Of a stretch of DNA of 64,000 bases, positions 33,877 through 42,718 are shown one piece after another. Under the pieces are notes generated by a model that was not told the DNA's origin, did no database searches, and was given only the letters and a program-made list of their open reading frames with translations. The DNA lies in NCBI GenBank assembly GCA_934352055.1, contig CAKRJY010000001.1, positions 62,001-126,000 on the forward strand, written 5' to 3'. How positions within the stretch are numbered: position 1 is the stretch's first letter; each line of letters begins with the position of its first letter. The translations under genes and the position numbers were made by a program. The stretch comes from an uncultured Lachnospiraceae bacterium. GTDB lineage: Bacteria > Bacillota > Clostridia > Lachnospirales > Lachnospiraceae.

Positions 33877-36248
33877 TTCACTCTAAGGTCCTTTTCGTGC
33901 CAGTTTGGGTCTACCATTCCCATAAGTATTTTTTCAGGGGTAAACGGAACTGTCCTGTGCCATACGCCTGTTGCGCGATAAATGGCATGTGCCAGCGCAG
34001 GAGCCGGTGTATTGATAACTATCTCACCGATTGACTTAACTCCGAATGGGCCTGACGGCTCATAGCTTGTCTCAAATTCGACATTGATATTGCCCACATC
34101 CTGTCGTGTCGGTATCTTGTACTGCATGAGGTCATTTTCTGCGATTTTTCCACCGGCATTGTAGGTGACATTCTCATAAAGCGCCATGCCTATTCCCTGA
34201 CCTATGCCGCCCTCGGTCTGTACACGCGCGAGGTTTGGATTGACCGGAATTCCGCAGTCCACAACAGCCTGATAATCAAGTATTTTAACTGCTCCTGTCT
34301 CCTTATCAAGCTCTATCTCGACCATTCCTACCATGTATGGAGGAGGTGAAACAGGTGATGAATATGTCGCTGTGACATCTACAGGTATCGTGTTGTTGAC
34401 CTGTGATTTTGTTGCTATATCGGAAAGACTTACGCAAACCTCCCCATTGTCTGCACCGTCCGGATTTATGATATACACCTCTTTGCCGTCAAAATCCACC
34501 TCTGATGCAGCATGGCCCAGCATCTGTGCACCGATTTTCTTTATGTTTTCACGAAGCTCAAGTGCTGCATTCTGTGTGGCCATTCCTGTAATGTAGGTGG
34601 TTGATGAGGCATATGAACCTGAATCATAAGGAGAAGCATCCGTATCCGCTCCAAACACGGTTATATCATCCGGCTCGCAGTCGAGTACCTCAGCCGCCAT
34701 CTGCGCAAGTATGGTATCACAGCCTGTTCCCATGTCTGCCGCGCCTATCATCATATTGTAGGTGCCACAGTCTGAAAGCTTTAAGGTACACGATCCGACA
34801 TCTACATTTGATATGCAGGAGCCCTGCATTGCAAGTGCCATGCCTGCCGCACGAACCTTGCCATTTCCCATATCGCGGACAGGATACTTGTCTGCCCAAT
34901 GGAAATTATCCGCACAGTGCATTATGCATCTGTCGAGTGCACATGCATTGGCTGTCTCGCCAAAATATGCCGGCATAAACATGCCCTCACGGACGATATT
35001 TTTCAAACGAAGCTCAACCGGGTCTATATGCAGCTTTTCAGCGAGCTCATTGACAGTTGATTCAAGTGCAAAGATACCCTGTGTAGCTCCATAGCCTCTA
35101 TATGCTCCTGCCGCCTGCACGTTTGTGTACACAACATCGCACGAAAATCTGGTTGCCTCGCAGCCTCCTGTATAAAGAGGGAGCGATTTATGACCTGAGA
35201 GTCCTACTGTTGTAGTGCTATGCTCTCCGTATGCTCCACCATTTGACAGCGTATAAAGATCTATCGCCCTTATATGACCATCCCTCATTGCTCCAAGACG
35301 CACGGTGACCTCCATCTCATGACGCGGTGACGCGATAGTCTGGCACTCTTTTCTGCTGTAGATTATCTTGCTCGGACGCTTTGTCTTCCAGGTAACAAAT
35401 GCCGGATATACCTCACAGACCGCTGTCTGCTTGGCACCAAAGCCTCCTCCGATACGCGGCTTTTCAGCACGCACCATGGACTTAGGAATATCGAGTGCAT
35501 TGGACAGTATTCGGCGCAGGTGGAAAACAATCTGTGTCGAGCTGATGCAGTGAAGCCTGCCGTATCTGTCTATCTCACAGTATGCTCTGCAGGTCTCCAT
35601 ATATGCCTGCTGCGCCGCCTTTATGCGATAGGTGTGCTCAATAATCTCATCGCACTCCGACAGAATTTTCTCTACATTTCCATGCTCATCCTCCTCATGA
35701 TGAATGAGATTGCGCTTTACATCGCCTGTATTTATGCTGGATGACCAGTCATCCTCAGGATGCACAAGCACCTTGTTGTCCAGCGACTTTCTGAAGTCAA
35801 GCACCGGTTCAAGAATCGTGTACTTTACTTTTATCATGTTAAGAGCCTTGTCTACAGCCTTTTCCGATTCACCTACCACAATAGCGACAGCGTCACCTAC
35901 ACTTCTAACATGACGGTCAAGGATTAGTCTGTCGTACGGTGACGGCTCCGGAAAGGTCTGGCCTGCGATAGAAAAACGCTTTTTCGGAACATCCTCCCAG
36001 GTGTATACTGCGACCATGCCCGGTACCTTAAGAGCAATATCTGTCTTTACATCCTCGACAATTGCATTCGCATAGGGGCTTCTAAGAAGCTTTATGACAA
36101 GCGCATCACGCGGTGTGATATCATCAGTAAATACCGGCTTTCCGAGTAAAAGCTGGCTCGAATCCTTCTTCGGTATACATTTTCCAACTGCGTGGTAATC
36201 CCTTCTCGCGCGGTTGAAGCTGTTTACATTAGTTTGATTTGTGCTCAT
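33873..36248 (-). CDS. Molybdenum hydroxylase large subunit (xanthine dehydrogenase family, Mo-binding)
   Basis: 791-aa catalytic subunit that hydroxylates a purine or other N-heterocycle using water. An a/b-hammerhead domain (about 1-130) leads into the two Mo-pterin domains with GGGFGAKQTAVCEVYP, AGAYRGYGATQG and the catalytic Glu at 742 in GVKSIGE. All the cofactor synthesis genes and selenium genes (selD, yedF, yqeB, yqeC) are in the same operon, the pattern of selenium-dependent hydroxylases that carry a labile Se ligand on Mo. The sequence encodes no selenocysteine. The start overlaps the Fe-S gene by 20 nt and has GGAG 7 nt upstream. The NCS2-type permease in the operon favours a purine substrate. 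Confidence 0.92.
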   Translation of the reverse strand: MSTNQTNVNSFNRARRDYHAVGKCIPKKDSSQLLLGKPVFTDDITPRDALVIKLLRSPYANAIVEDVKTDIALKVPGMVAVYTWEDVPKKRFSIAGQTFPEPSPYDRLILDRHVRSVGDAVAIVVGESEKAVDKALNMIKVKYTILEPVLDFRKSLDNKVLVHPEDDWSSSINTGDVKRNLIHHEEDEHGNVEKILSECDEIIEHTYRIKAAQQAYMETCRAYCEIDRYGRLHCISSTQIVFHLRRILSNALDIPKSMVRAEKPRIGGGFGAKQTAVCEVYPAFVTWKTKRPSKIIYSRKECQTIASPRHEMEVTVRLGAMRDGHIRAIDLYTLSNGGAYGEHSTTTVGLSGHKSLPLYTGGCEATRFSCDVVYTNVQAAGAYRGYGATQGIFALESTVNELAEKLHIDPVELRLKNIVREGMFMPAYFGETANACALDRCIMHCADNFHWADKYPVRDMGNGKVRAAGMALAMQGSCISNVDVGSCTLKLSDCGTYNMMIGAADMGTGCDTILAQMAAEVLDCEPDDITVFGADTDASPYDSGSYASSTTYITGMATQNAALELRENIKKIGAQMLGHAASEVDFDGKEVYIINPDGADNGEVCVSLSDIATKSQVNNTIPVDVTATYSSPVSPPPYMVGMVEIELDKETGAVKILDYQAVVDCGIPVNPNLARVQTEGGIGQGIGMALYENVTYNAGGKIAENDLMQYKIPTRQDVGNINVEFETSYEPSGPFGVKSIGEIVINTPAPALAHAIYRATGVWHRTVPFTPEKILMGMVDPNWHEKDLRVK

Positions 36249-36768
36249 CCTGCCACTCCTTTCCGATATCCTCTCCGTAGACGCCTGCCTCGAGATTAAG
36301 AGGTGCGCCCTCCTTCTTACTGTTTAAGAAATTTCTGATTGAGCGGAGCTGACTCTGATATCCTGTACAACGGCACAGGTTTCCTGAAAGATATTCAAGA
36401 ATTTCCTCATCAGTCGGGTCAGGATTTTCTCTCAGAAGTGCCACAATATTTACTATATAACCCGGATTACAAAAGCCGCACTGATCCGCTCCCTGTGCAG
36501 CAAAAAATCCTGTAAACTGCTTAGCTTCCTCCTCAAGTCCCTCAAGGGTATCCACGGCTCTGCCGTCTGCCCTGCCTATCGGCATGCTGCATGACAGCAC
36601 AGGCTTTCCATCCAGAAGCACTGTACAAAGACCGCAGTTGCCTGACTCACAGCCCCTCTTCACTGAAAAGCAGTTGTGCTTGCGGCAGAAGTCCAAAAGC
36701 ACCATATCCTGGTCAACCGAGTCGATTATTAACTTTCCATTTAATTTTATTTTAACATCCATATACAT
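36229..36768 (-). CDS. Molybdenum hydroxylase 2Fe-2S subunit
   Basis: 179-aa electron-transfer subunit with both clusters of the family: the plant-ferredoxin-type site KRGCESGNCGLCTVLLDG with a further Cys in VLSC, and the helical site CGFCNPGYIV plus NLCRCTGYQ. It carries electrons from the Mo site to the FAD subunit. About 20 residues after the second site form a charged tail. AGGAAGG is 5 nt before the ATG. It overlaps the large-subunit gene by 20 nt. Confidence 0.95.
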   Translation of the reverse strand: MYMDVKIKLNGKLIIDSVDQDMVLLDFCRKHNCFSVKRGCESGNCGLCTVLLDGKPVLSCSMPIGRADGRAVDTLEGLEEEAKQFTGFFAAQGADQCGFCNPGYIVNIVALLRENPDPTDEEILEYLSGNLCRCTGYQSQLRSIRNFLNSKKEGAPLNLEAGVYGEDIGKEWQDEHKSN

Positions 36769-36861
36769 GAATTCCTTCCTACTTAATGCTCGTGCATTGA
36801 TGTCATCACACTAATAAAGCTTCCAAAGTTTCCTGCATAACTTCCATGCATCCGGTAGCGA

Positions 36862-37713
36862 TTACCTTATATCATCGCAGATGTCAAGCGACTGTGTGAC
36901 AGCGCGGCGTGTAAGCACCCGGCAGATCATCTCTCTGTACTCGGCTCCTGCTCTTATATTGCTTCCAAAACGGATATGCTCTGCAACATATTCTGCAAAT
37001 TTATCTATTTTTGCATTGTTCTCGGAGTTCTCCGTCAAAGCTACATTACCGTGCGTCTTTGCATCTACTATACCATCGAGTATGCCGTCCTTATCCCACA
37101 CAGGCTCTGCCATATATGGTGATGCTCCGATGACCGCCACATACCTGCCGTTTCTATTTGCCACTGCACATGTGAGCACAGGAAAGTCTGTTGACTGGTT
37201 TCTCTGGCTTAAGTATACTACGCCCTTTGCATTTTTCGGCACTATTACTGATACGAGTACATCGCGCGTGGTTCTTGGAAGTGCCGCAAACTCGTCCAAA
37301 TCCATAATTCCTGCCTTGTGAAGCTGCACCTTTGCTCCCAGCGCCCTGAAAATCGTCATGACATCTGAAAATCCAAATCTGCCCCAGATGCTTCCTCCGA
37401 CAGTCGCCACATTTCTAAACTGCACTCCGACGATATGTCTGACCGACTCTGCGATTGCACCGTGTGTATATGCATTCAGGGCTTCATGTGTCTCTATCTG
37501 CCTGAGGGTTGCATATGCACCGATTCTAAACTCGTTTTCATCCTCATCAATCCGGTCAAGTCCGAGATCGCACAAATCAATTGCCGTGCCAAGTGTCTTA
37601 TTTTTCATTTTGAGCCAGAGCATGCCGCCCAGCACAAAATTCGGTTTTTTCTGATAAAGCTCATAGGCTTCATCAAGGCTTTGCGCCCTCACATACTGAT
37701 TGTAATAAAACAT
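36862..37713 (-). CDS. Molybdenum hydroxylase FAD-binding subunit (CoxM/XdhB-like)
   Basis: 283-aa flavin subunit. The N-terminal pyrophosphate loop is unusual: FVLGGMLWLKMKNKT where most relatives have an AGGTDL-type loop. The second FAD motif is present (RNVATVGGSIWGRFGFSDV for the usual TVGGNI...). The middle of the protein follows the CO-dehydrogenase flavoprotein fold, and the C-terminal domain is shorter than average. AGGAG lies 6 nt before the start. It probably hands electrons to NAD(P)+ or ferredoxin. The odd first loop could mean weaker or altered FAD binding. Confidence 0.9.
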   Translation of the reverse strand: MFYYNQYVRAQSLDEAYELYQKKPNFVLGGMLWLKMKNKTLGTAIDLCDLGLDRIDEDENEFRIGAYATLRQIETHEALNAYTHGAIAESVRHIVGVQFRNVATVGGSIWGRFGFSDVMTIFRALGAKVQLHKAGIMDLDEFAALPRTTRDVLVSVIVPKNAKGVVYLSQRNQSTDFPVLTCAVANRNGRYVAVIGASPYMAEPVWDKDGILDGIVDAKTHGNVALTENSENNAKIDKFAEYVAEHIRFGSNIRAGAEYREMICRVLTRRAVTQSLDICDDIR

Positions 37714-37727
37714 ATTTTTCTCCTATA

Positions 37728-37982
37728 TCAATACATTTCAAGCTCATACATGGCTTCCCACCTAATGTCCTGCTCCTTCATAAAGGCTATGAGGCTCTCC
37801 CTGTCTGAAAGCTCTGCACGCCATGCCAGACCACAGCCCGCCGATATAGCAGACGGAAGAGGAATCGTGCGCCCCGGAATACCACATGCCTTGCCCTTGA
37901 TATCCAGCTTTAACGGCGCTGTGGTAGTCTCGAAGGTAATGATTAGCCGCTTTTTCTTTTCTCTTACCAAATTATTATCCAT
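37728..37982 (-). CDS. DUF3343 protein (putative Se/S carrier-like)
   Basis: 84-aa soluble protein; IITFETTTAPLKLD and CGIPGRTIPLPSAISAGCGL are the typical DUF3343 pattern with one Cys before GIPGR and one in AGCGL. The family is found beside selenium and sulfur-transfer genes and is thought to act like a TusA-type carrier. It is placed between YedF and the hydroxylase subunits, which supports a role in moving selenium to the enzyme. The ATG at 37982 has no clear ribosome binding site; a GTG one codon before is possible. Confidence 0.8.
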   Translation of the reverse strand: MDNNLVREKKKRLIITFETTTAPLKLDIKGKACGIPGRTIPLPSAISAGCGLAWRAELSDRESLIAFMKEQDIRWEAMYELEMY

Positions 37983-38003
37983 CACATCACACTTAATATA
38001 ACA

Positions 38004-38621
38004 CTAAGGACTCACAATAAGAGAGGCTGCAGCCATTTTCTCGGCGATATCATACATGTTCGTCACCTCTCCGACTGCAAGCTTATCTGACAGCTCATAG
38101 TAATTCAGACATGTTCCGCAGGTAAAGATTTTCACGCCACGATTCTTAAGCTCCTTTAAATCCTCAAGGCACTCTGAGCCATCACAGGTCAGCTTTGCTC
38201 CTCCATTGTAGAAAAGCATGGTTTCAGGCGGATTGTCCTGCTGCGAAAGTGCATAGATGAAGCCCTTTATGAGTACACTGCCCAGCTCCTCGCTGCCCTC
38301 TCCCATATATGAAGAGCGGATTACAACGACTCTGTTATCTGTAGCCGGCCTGCATGTGTACTGTGAAGCTTCGTCTGTATCCGAAAACGCTCCTGTGTTA
38401 AGAGTCTCAATTGTCAGCTTTACACTGTAGCTTCCGTCGTCGAGCTTATTGCTGTCGCAGCTATAGCCCTTCTGTGCAGCCATCTTTTTTAAATTTTCTA
38501 CTGCAATTTCATTGTCCACAAGTGTCTCCACTGTGTCCGGCTGTGTGAGAGCCTCAATTACCTTCTTTGTCTTTACTACCGGGATTGGACATGTATCCCC
38601 GATTGCATTTACTGTAATCAT
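38004..38621 (-). CDS. yedF: Selenium metabolism protein YedF (TusA + DsrE-like)
   Basis: 205 aa from the ATG at 38621, with GGGAGG 9 nt upstream. N-terminal TusA/SirA domain with the sulfur/selenium-carrying C11 in GDTCPIPVVKTKK; C-terminal DsrE-like domain with LFYNGGAKLTCDGSECLEDL and FTCGTCLNYY, giving extra cysteines. This two-domain protein travels with SelD in genomes that use selenium in molybdenum hydroxylases. It probably carries Se between the desulfurase/selenophosphate route and the Mo cofactor. Direct evidence for the chemistry is lacking here. Confidence 0.9.
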   Translation of the reverse strand: MITVNAIGDTCPIPVVKTKKVIEALTQPDTVETLVDNEIAVENLKKMAAQKGYSCDSNKLDDGSYSVKLTIETLNTGAFSDTDEASQYTCRPATDNRVVVIRSSYMGEGSEELGSVLIKGFIYALSQQDNPPETMLFYNGGAKLTCDGSECLEDLKELKNRGVKIFTCGTCLNYYELSDKLAVGEVTNMYDIAEKMAAASLIVSP

Positions 38622-38717
38622 ATTTATAATCCTCCCTATGTTATTTAACTTGTCAACCCTCAAAATGCAGGGCATGCAGCCTGTCAGCATATTTACATAA
38701 GCTATGATAGCTTAAAA

Positions 38718-39746
38718 TCAGTTCACATATATCGGCACATCGCAGCGCTTAACAAATCGTCCCACCTTTGCAGCCGGAAGCCCTGCAGCTTTAAGCTCAT
38801 GCAAAAAGGTATCTGCCTCAAAGGCTTTTACTGCAAACAGCAGTCCTCCTGAGGTCTGCGGATCGAAGAGCACCTCCTCCATTGAGAAAGGTATATTTTT
38901 TGCAAAACGCACCTTGTCACCTACATGGTTTCTGTTGCGCTGCGCCGCTGCCGTGAGGAAAAACTCATCTGCGCATCGCAGTGCTCCGGTAATGACCGGG
39001 ATGGAAATTGAGTCGATAAGTGCTGTTATATCATCATTTAACATCTCGCTCAGATGTCCTAAAAAACTAAAGCCCGTGACATCTGTGCATGCATGTATTT
39101 CGAAGCTGTGACTAATCTCTGATGCCGCGCGGTTTAGTGTGGTCATGGAGCTTACCGCATCCTCAATTGCACCTAACGGAGCTTCCCCGACACGGTTTGC
39201 GTTGCACACAAGCCCAACTCCGAGCTTCTTGGTCAGTATAAGCACATCTGACGGCTGCCCTGTATTGTTGCTGTAGATGTGTTTGGGATGAACTGTGCCC
39301 ATGACAGAAAGTCCGTATTTCACATCGCTGTCTGCTATGGAATGACCACCTGCAAGTGTACCGCCTGCCTCTATCACCTTGTCAGCGCCTCCCTGCATTA
39401 TTTTACCGAGTATATTCAAATCCATTTTCTCAGGGAAACAAACGATGTTCAACGCACTCTTAACTGTGCCGCCCATCGCATAGATATCACTGAGCGCATT
39501 TGCGGCCGCTATCTGTCCAAACGTATATGGATCATCAACCATCGGTGGAAAAAAATCAAGCGTCTGGACTATCGCCGTGTCATCTGAAATTCTGTACACT
39601 GCCGCATCATCGCTGCTATCATATCCGACGAGCAGATTGCTGTCTTTTTCGCCCTTTGGCAACTTTGCTAAAACATGACTTAATAAATCCGGACCAAGCT
39701 TTGCAGTACAGCCACCGCCTTTGCAAAACACTATTTCCTGTGGCAT
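38718..39746 (-). CDS. selD: Selenophosphate synthetase (Cys form)
   Basis: 342 aa; makes selenophosphate from selenide and ATP. The start at 39746 is an ATG with AAAGGAG 5 nt upstream. The catalytic C13 and K16 (GGGCTAKLGP) match the Cys-Lys pair of the family, with Cys rather than selenocysteine. LVGYDSSDDAAVY supplies an Asp-rich metal site, and AGGHSIADSDVKYGLSV and TDVTGFSFLGHL are the ATP-grasp-like AIRS motifs. No selA, selB or tRNA-Sec gene is in the window. Within this operon it is likely to serve the Mo hydroxylase. Confidence 0.95.
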   Translation of the reverse strand: MPQEIVFCKGGGCTAKLGPDLLSHVLAKLPKGEKDSNLLVGYDSSDDAAVYRISDDTAIVQTLDFFPPMVDDPYTFGQIAAANALSDIYAMGGTVKSALNIVCFPEKMDLNILGKIMQGGADKVIEAGGTLAGGHSIADSDVKYGLSVMGTVHPKHIYSNNTGQPSDVLILTKKLGVGLVCNANRVGEAPLGAIEDAVSSMTTLNRAASEISHSFEIHACTDVTGFSFLGHLSEMLNDDITALIDSISIPVITGALRCADEFFLTAAAQRNRNHVGDKVRFAKNIPFSMEEVLFDPQTSGGLLFAVKAFEADTFLHELKAAGLPAAKVGRFVKRCDVPIYVN

Positions 39747-39775
39747 GTTTGCTCCTTTCAATTGTTTAATACTGT

Positions 39776-40939
39776 TTATCTCAATGCCGCAATCTGCATA
39801 AGCGCTTCAGCGGCCTCATTTATCTCATCATTTGTATTATAATATGAGAATGAAAATCTCACCATACCCTGTTTTTGTGTTCCAAAGAATTTATGCATCA
39901 GTGGTGCGCAGTGTATGCCGCTTCTTGTTGCAATGCCATACTCATTCATAAGTATATCCGACACCTCAGCAGAATCCATATCAGCTATATTTACTGAAAC
40001 AATCGCACAATGTGCTCCATTATCGGGCAGCATGTCGAAATCCCCATATCTCCTGATTCCCGGGATTATCTTTATTTTCTTTAGAAAAGCCTTCATCAAC
40101 ATATACTCTTTAGCATATATGTTATCCACACCAATTTCTTCAATCGCCTTTATTCCTGCCAAAAGCCCTGCAATTCCCGGGCCATTTAAGGTACCGGCCT
40201 CAAGTCTTGTCGGAAGCTCCATAGGCTGGCTCTCAAGAAAGCTGAGCACGCCGGTGCCACCGCTTTTAACCGGCTTTATATCTGCTCTTTCTCCCACATA
40301 AAGTCCTCCGGTCCCCTGTGGACCCATCAGCCCCTTGTGTCCTGTGAAGCAGAGCACATCAATATTCATGTCTTTTACATTTATCGGAAGCACACCGGCT
40401 GTCTGCGATGCGTCAACTATAAATAAAAGGTCATGCTTTCGTGCGATTTGCCCTATTGACTTAATATCCACCACATTGCCTGTGAGATTTGAAGCATGTG
40501 TGCAGATGATGGCTTTTGTTTCCGGACAAATTGCAGCCTCTATATCCCGCGGGGAAATTATCCCTCTTTTTATTCCTTCATCACTGCATGGCACAATATC
40601 CACGCACACTCCCCTCTCCCTTTGCATATAAAGAGGTCTGAGCACCGAATTGTGCTCGAGCTGTGTCGTAATCACATGCTCCCCCGGCTCAAGCAGTCCG
40701 TGGATTGCAATGTTGAGCGACTCAGTGGAATTTGCCGTAAAAACAAGTCTATCCGCATCCTCCCCGCCGAAAAATTCTGTAAGGCACATTCTAGCCTCAT
40801 ATATTTTCCTTGACGCATCAAGCGATGCATCCGACATTCCCCGACCTGAATTGCCGCAGTGCTTCATTGCATCAAGCACAGCATCATATACCGCATCCGG
40901 CTTTTTAATTGTTGTGGCAGCGTTGTCCAGGTAAATCAT
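39776..40939 (-). CDS. Class V aminotransferase-fold cysteine desulfurase (Se/Mo-cluster type)
   Basis: 387-aa PLP enzyme of the NifS/CsdA superfamily. MIYLDNAATTIKKP at the N-terminus, TANSTESLNIAI, LEHNSV with the PLP-stacking His, PLP lysine in FTGHKGLMGPQG, and catalytic Cys in RSGIHCAPLMHKFFG. It belongs to the group that sits beside selD in hydroxylase clusters; it likely supplies S or Se from (seleno)cysteine. GAGGA is 6 nt before the ATG. It is not the general IscS because no iscU follows. Confidence 0.9.
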   Translation of the reverse strand: MIYLDNAATTIKKPDAVYDAVLDAMKHCGNSGRGMSDASLDASRKIYEARMCLTEFFGGEDADRLVFTANSTESLNIAIHGLLEPGEHVITTQLEHNSVLRPLYMQRERGVCVDIVPCSDEGIKRGIISPRDIEAAICPETKAIICTHASNLTGNVVDIKSIGQIARKHDLLFIVDASQTAGVLPINVKDMNIDVLCFTGHKGLMGPQGTGGLYVGERADIKPVKSGGTGVLSFLESQPMELPTRLEAGTLNGPGIAGLLAGIKAIEEIGVDNIYAKEYMLMKAFLKKIKIIPGIRRYGDFDMLPDNGAHCAIVSVNIADMDSAEVSDILMNEYGIATRSGIHCAPLMHKFFGTQKQGMVRFSFSYYNTNDEINEAAEALMQIAALR

Positions 40940-40959
40940 AGTATGTCCTCATTTACTTC

Positions 40960-42030
40960 TCATCCAAGCAGATAAAATTTCTTTATATAAAGCTCATCAT
41001 TTATATTTTTGCTAAGCATATTTGCTTCTGTATGCTTTGGAAGATTTGCATAAATTGTTGAATCATTATTTAATTCACACGATACTTCCCATGTTTTTAG
41101 TTCTTCAACTATTTTATAATCTTTAATCCTGATTATATTTTTATTGTTATATGCAAGTACCGATTTTGCTTTACTTGCAGATATTATTATATCCTGAGGG
41201 AAAACACCTATGTGTGATATGTTGTCCGTATCCATCGCAAGCTGTTCAATCTGCTCATCAGTGACCTCAAATACGCTATCCCATTCCACGGCAAGAACAT
41301 GATGCTTATCCTGCCATTTCACCTGTGATATATTGTTGCAGCCCACAAGCAGTGCCTGCTCCACAGACATAGGCCGCATGAAGAAATCTTTTTTGTCGCG
41401 GACTGCACTCAGCATGCCGCTCTCAATACTTCCGATACGCTCTGCCAGACGATACACCTCATCGCGATTGTGTGACACAAAGATAACAGGATTGTGAAAA
41501 TCGGAAAGCATCTCCATAAGCTCTGATTCCATACTTCTTTTCACATGCTCATCCAGTGCCGAAAAAGGCTCATCGAGCAGTATACACTCCGGTTTAGCCG
41601 CAAGCATGCGAAGCATTGCCACGCGCTGCCTCTGACCTCCCGAGAGATGATCCGGATATGTGTCTGCCATGCCATCAAGCCCATACCGCTTCAGCCAGAC
41701 CTTCACCTTTTTTTCATCGCGATGTCCCATTGCTATGCATATATTTTCCATCACGGTCATTGTAGGAAAAAGTGCATAGTCCTGAAACAGATAGCCTACC
41801 CTGCGCTTACCGGGGTGCAGATTTATGCGATTTTTTGAGTCATACAGCACCCGGTCATTTAATGATATAAAGCCTGAATCAGGAGTCTCTATCCCTGCTA
41901 TACACTTGAGTGTCATACTCTTTCCTGAGCCCGACATACCAATTACGGACACAATCTCGTCCGTAAGCTCCATGTCAACCGAAAGCATGAAATTATCCAA
42001 CTGTTTTTTTATTTTTACTATGAGCGACAT
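40960..42030 (-). CDS. modC: Molybdate ABC transporter ATP-binding protein
   Basis: 356 aa. Walker A GMSGSGKS, Q-loop LFQDYALFP, signature LSGGQRQRVAMLR, Walker B CILLDEPFSALDEH, then a C-terminal extension of about 130 residues with a degenerate TOBE/MOP-like domain. It overlaps modB by 38 nt and is the ATPase of the importer. Upstream of the ATG is only an A-rich GAAAGA, a weak binding site, so translation may depend on coupling to modB. Confidence 0.92.
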   Translation of the reverse strand: MSLIVKIKKQLDNFMLSVDMELTDEIVSVIGMSGSGKSMTLKCIAGIETPDSGFISLNDRVLYDSKNRINLHPGKRRVGYLFQDYALFPTMTVMENICIAMGHRDEKKVKVWLKRYGLDGMADTYPDHLSGGQRQRVAMLRMLAAKPECILLDEPFSALDEHVKRSMESELMEMLSDFHNPVIFVSHNRDEVYRLAERIGSIESGMLSAVRDKKDFFMRPMSVEQALLVGCNNISQVKWQDKHHVLAVEWDSVFEVTDEQIEQLAMDTDNISHIGVFPQDIIISASKAKSVLAYNNKNIIRIKDYKIVEELKTWEVSCELNNDSTIYANLPKHTEANMLSKNINDELYIKKFYLLG

Positions 42031-42718
42031 TATTTTTTTTCTTTCTCTTTATGCCCTTGCTTTTGCCGCATATCATATTTATCGATACAAGGCATGCAAA
42101 CGAAATCGCTATGATTACTATGCACCAGAAGCCCGCTGTGGCATAGTCACCACTTTGGATGACCATTGCTATCTGCTGTGATATGGTCGATGTCTTTCCC
42201 GCTATATTTCCGGCAAGCATTGATGTGGCGCCGTACTCACCGATAGCTCTGGCAAAGGCCAGTGTGACACCCGATATGATGCCGGGCTTTGCCATCGGCA
42301 AACGTATTTTCCAGAAGACCTTCCACTCACTTATGCCGAGAGTTCGCGCCGCATATATGACATTTTCGTCTATCTGCTCAAATGCCGCTCTCGCATTTCT
42401 GTACATGAGAGGGAGTGCAATGATGGTCGCTGCAACCACACAGCCAAGCCACGTGTGTACTACCTGTATACCCATGCTATTGCTTAAAAAACTTCCAAAG
42501 GGACGTCTTGTACTGAAAATCCTTAAAAGGATGTATCCAGCCACGGTAGGCGGCAATACCATCGGAAGTGTCAGCAGTCCATCCCAGAATGCCCTCACTC
42601 TGCCCTTTGTGTTTATAACAAGCTCAGCAAAGGCTATTCCAATAAAGAATGAAAAAACCGACGCTACTATTCCTGTTTTTAATGTTATCCAAAGCGGTGC
42701 GAAATCAATCGTTCCCAT
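41993..42718 (-). CDS. modB: Molybdate ABC transporter permease
   Basis: 241-aa membrane protein with five or six helices and the EAA loop IGEYGATSMLAGNIAG that docks on ModC. The start shares one base with the modA stop (TAATG). The C-terminus after the last helix is a strongly basic tail (KGIKRKKKNNVAHSKNKK) lying in the overlap with modC. Confidence 0.94.
   Translation of the reverse strand: MGTIDFAPLWITLKTGIVASVFSFFIGIAFAELVINTKGRVRAFWDGLLTLPMVLPPTVAGYILLRIFSTRRPFGSFLSNSMGIQVVHTWLGCVVAATIIALPLMYRNARAAFEQIDENVIYAARTLGISEWKVFWKIRLPMAKPGIISGVTLAFARAIGEYGATSMLAGNIAGKTSTISQQIAMVIQSGDYATAGFWCIVIIAISFACLVSINMICGKSKGIKRKKKNNVAHSKNKKTVG

Noticed and set aside
38718..39746. Selenoprotein form of SelD or another selenoprotein in the Mo/Se operon
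   Set aside because: The active-site codon is Cys and no in-frame TGA within a conserved region was seen in the operon.
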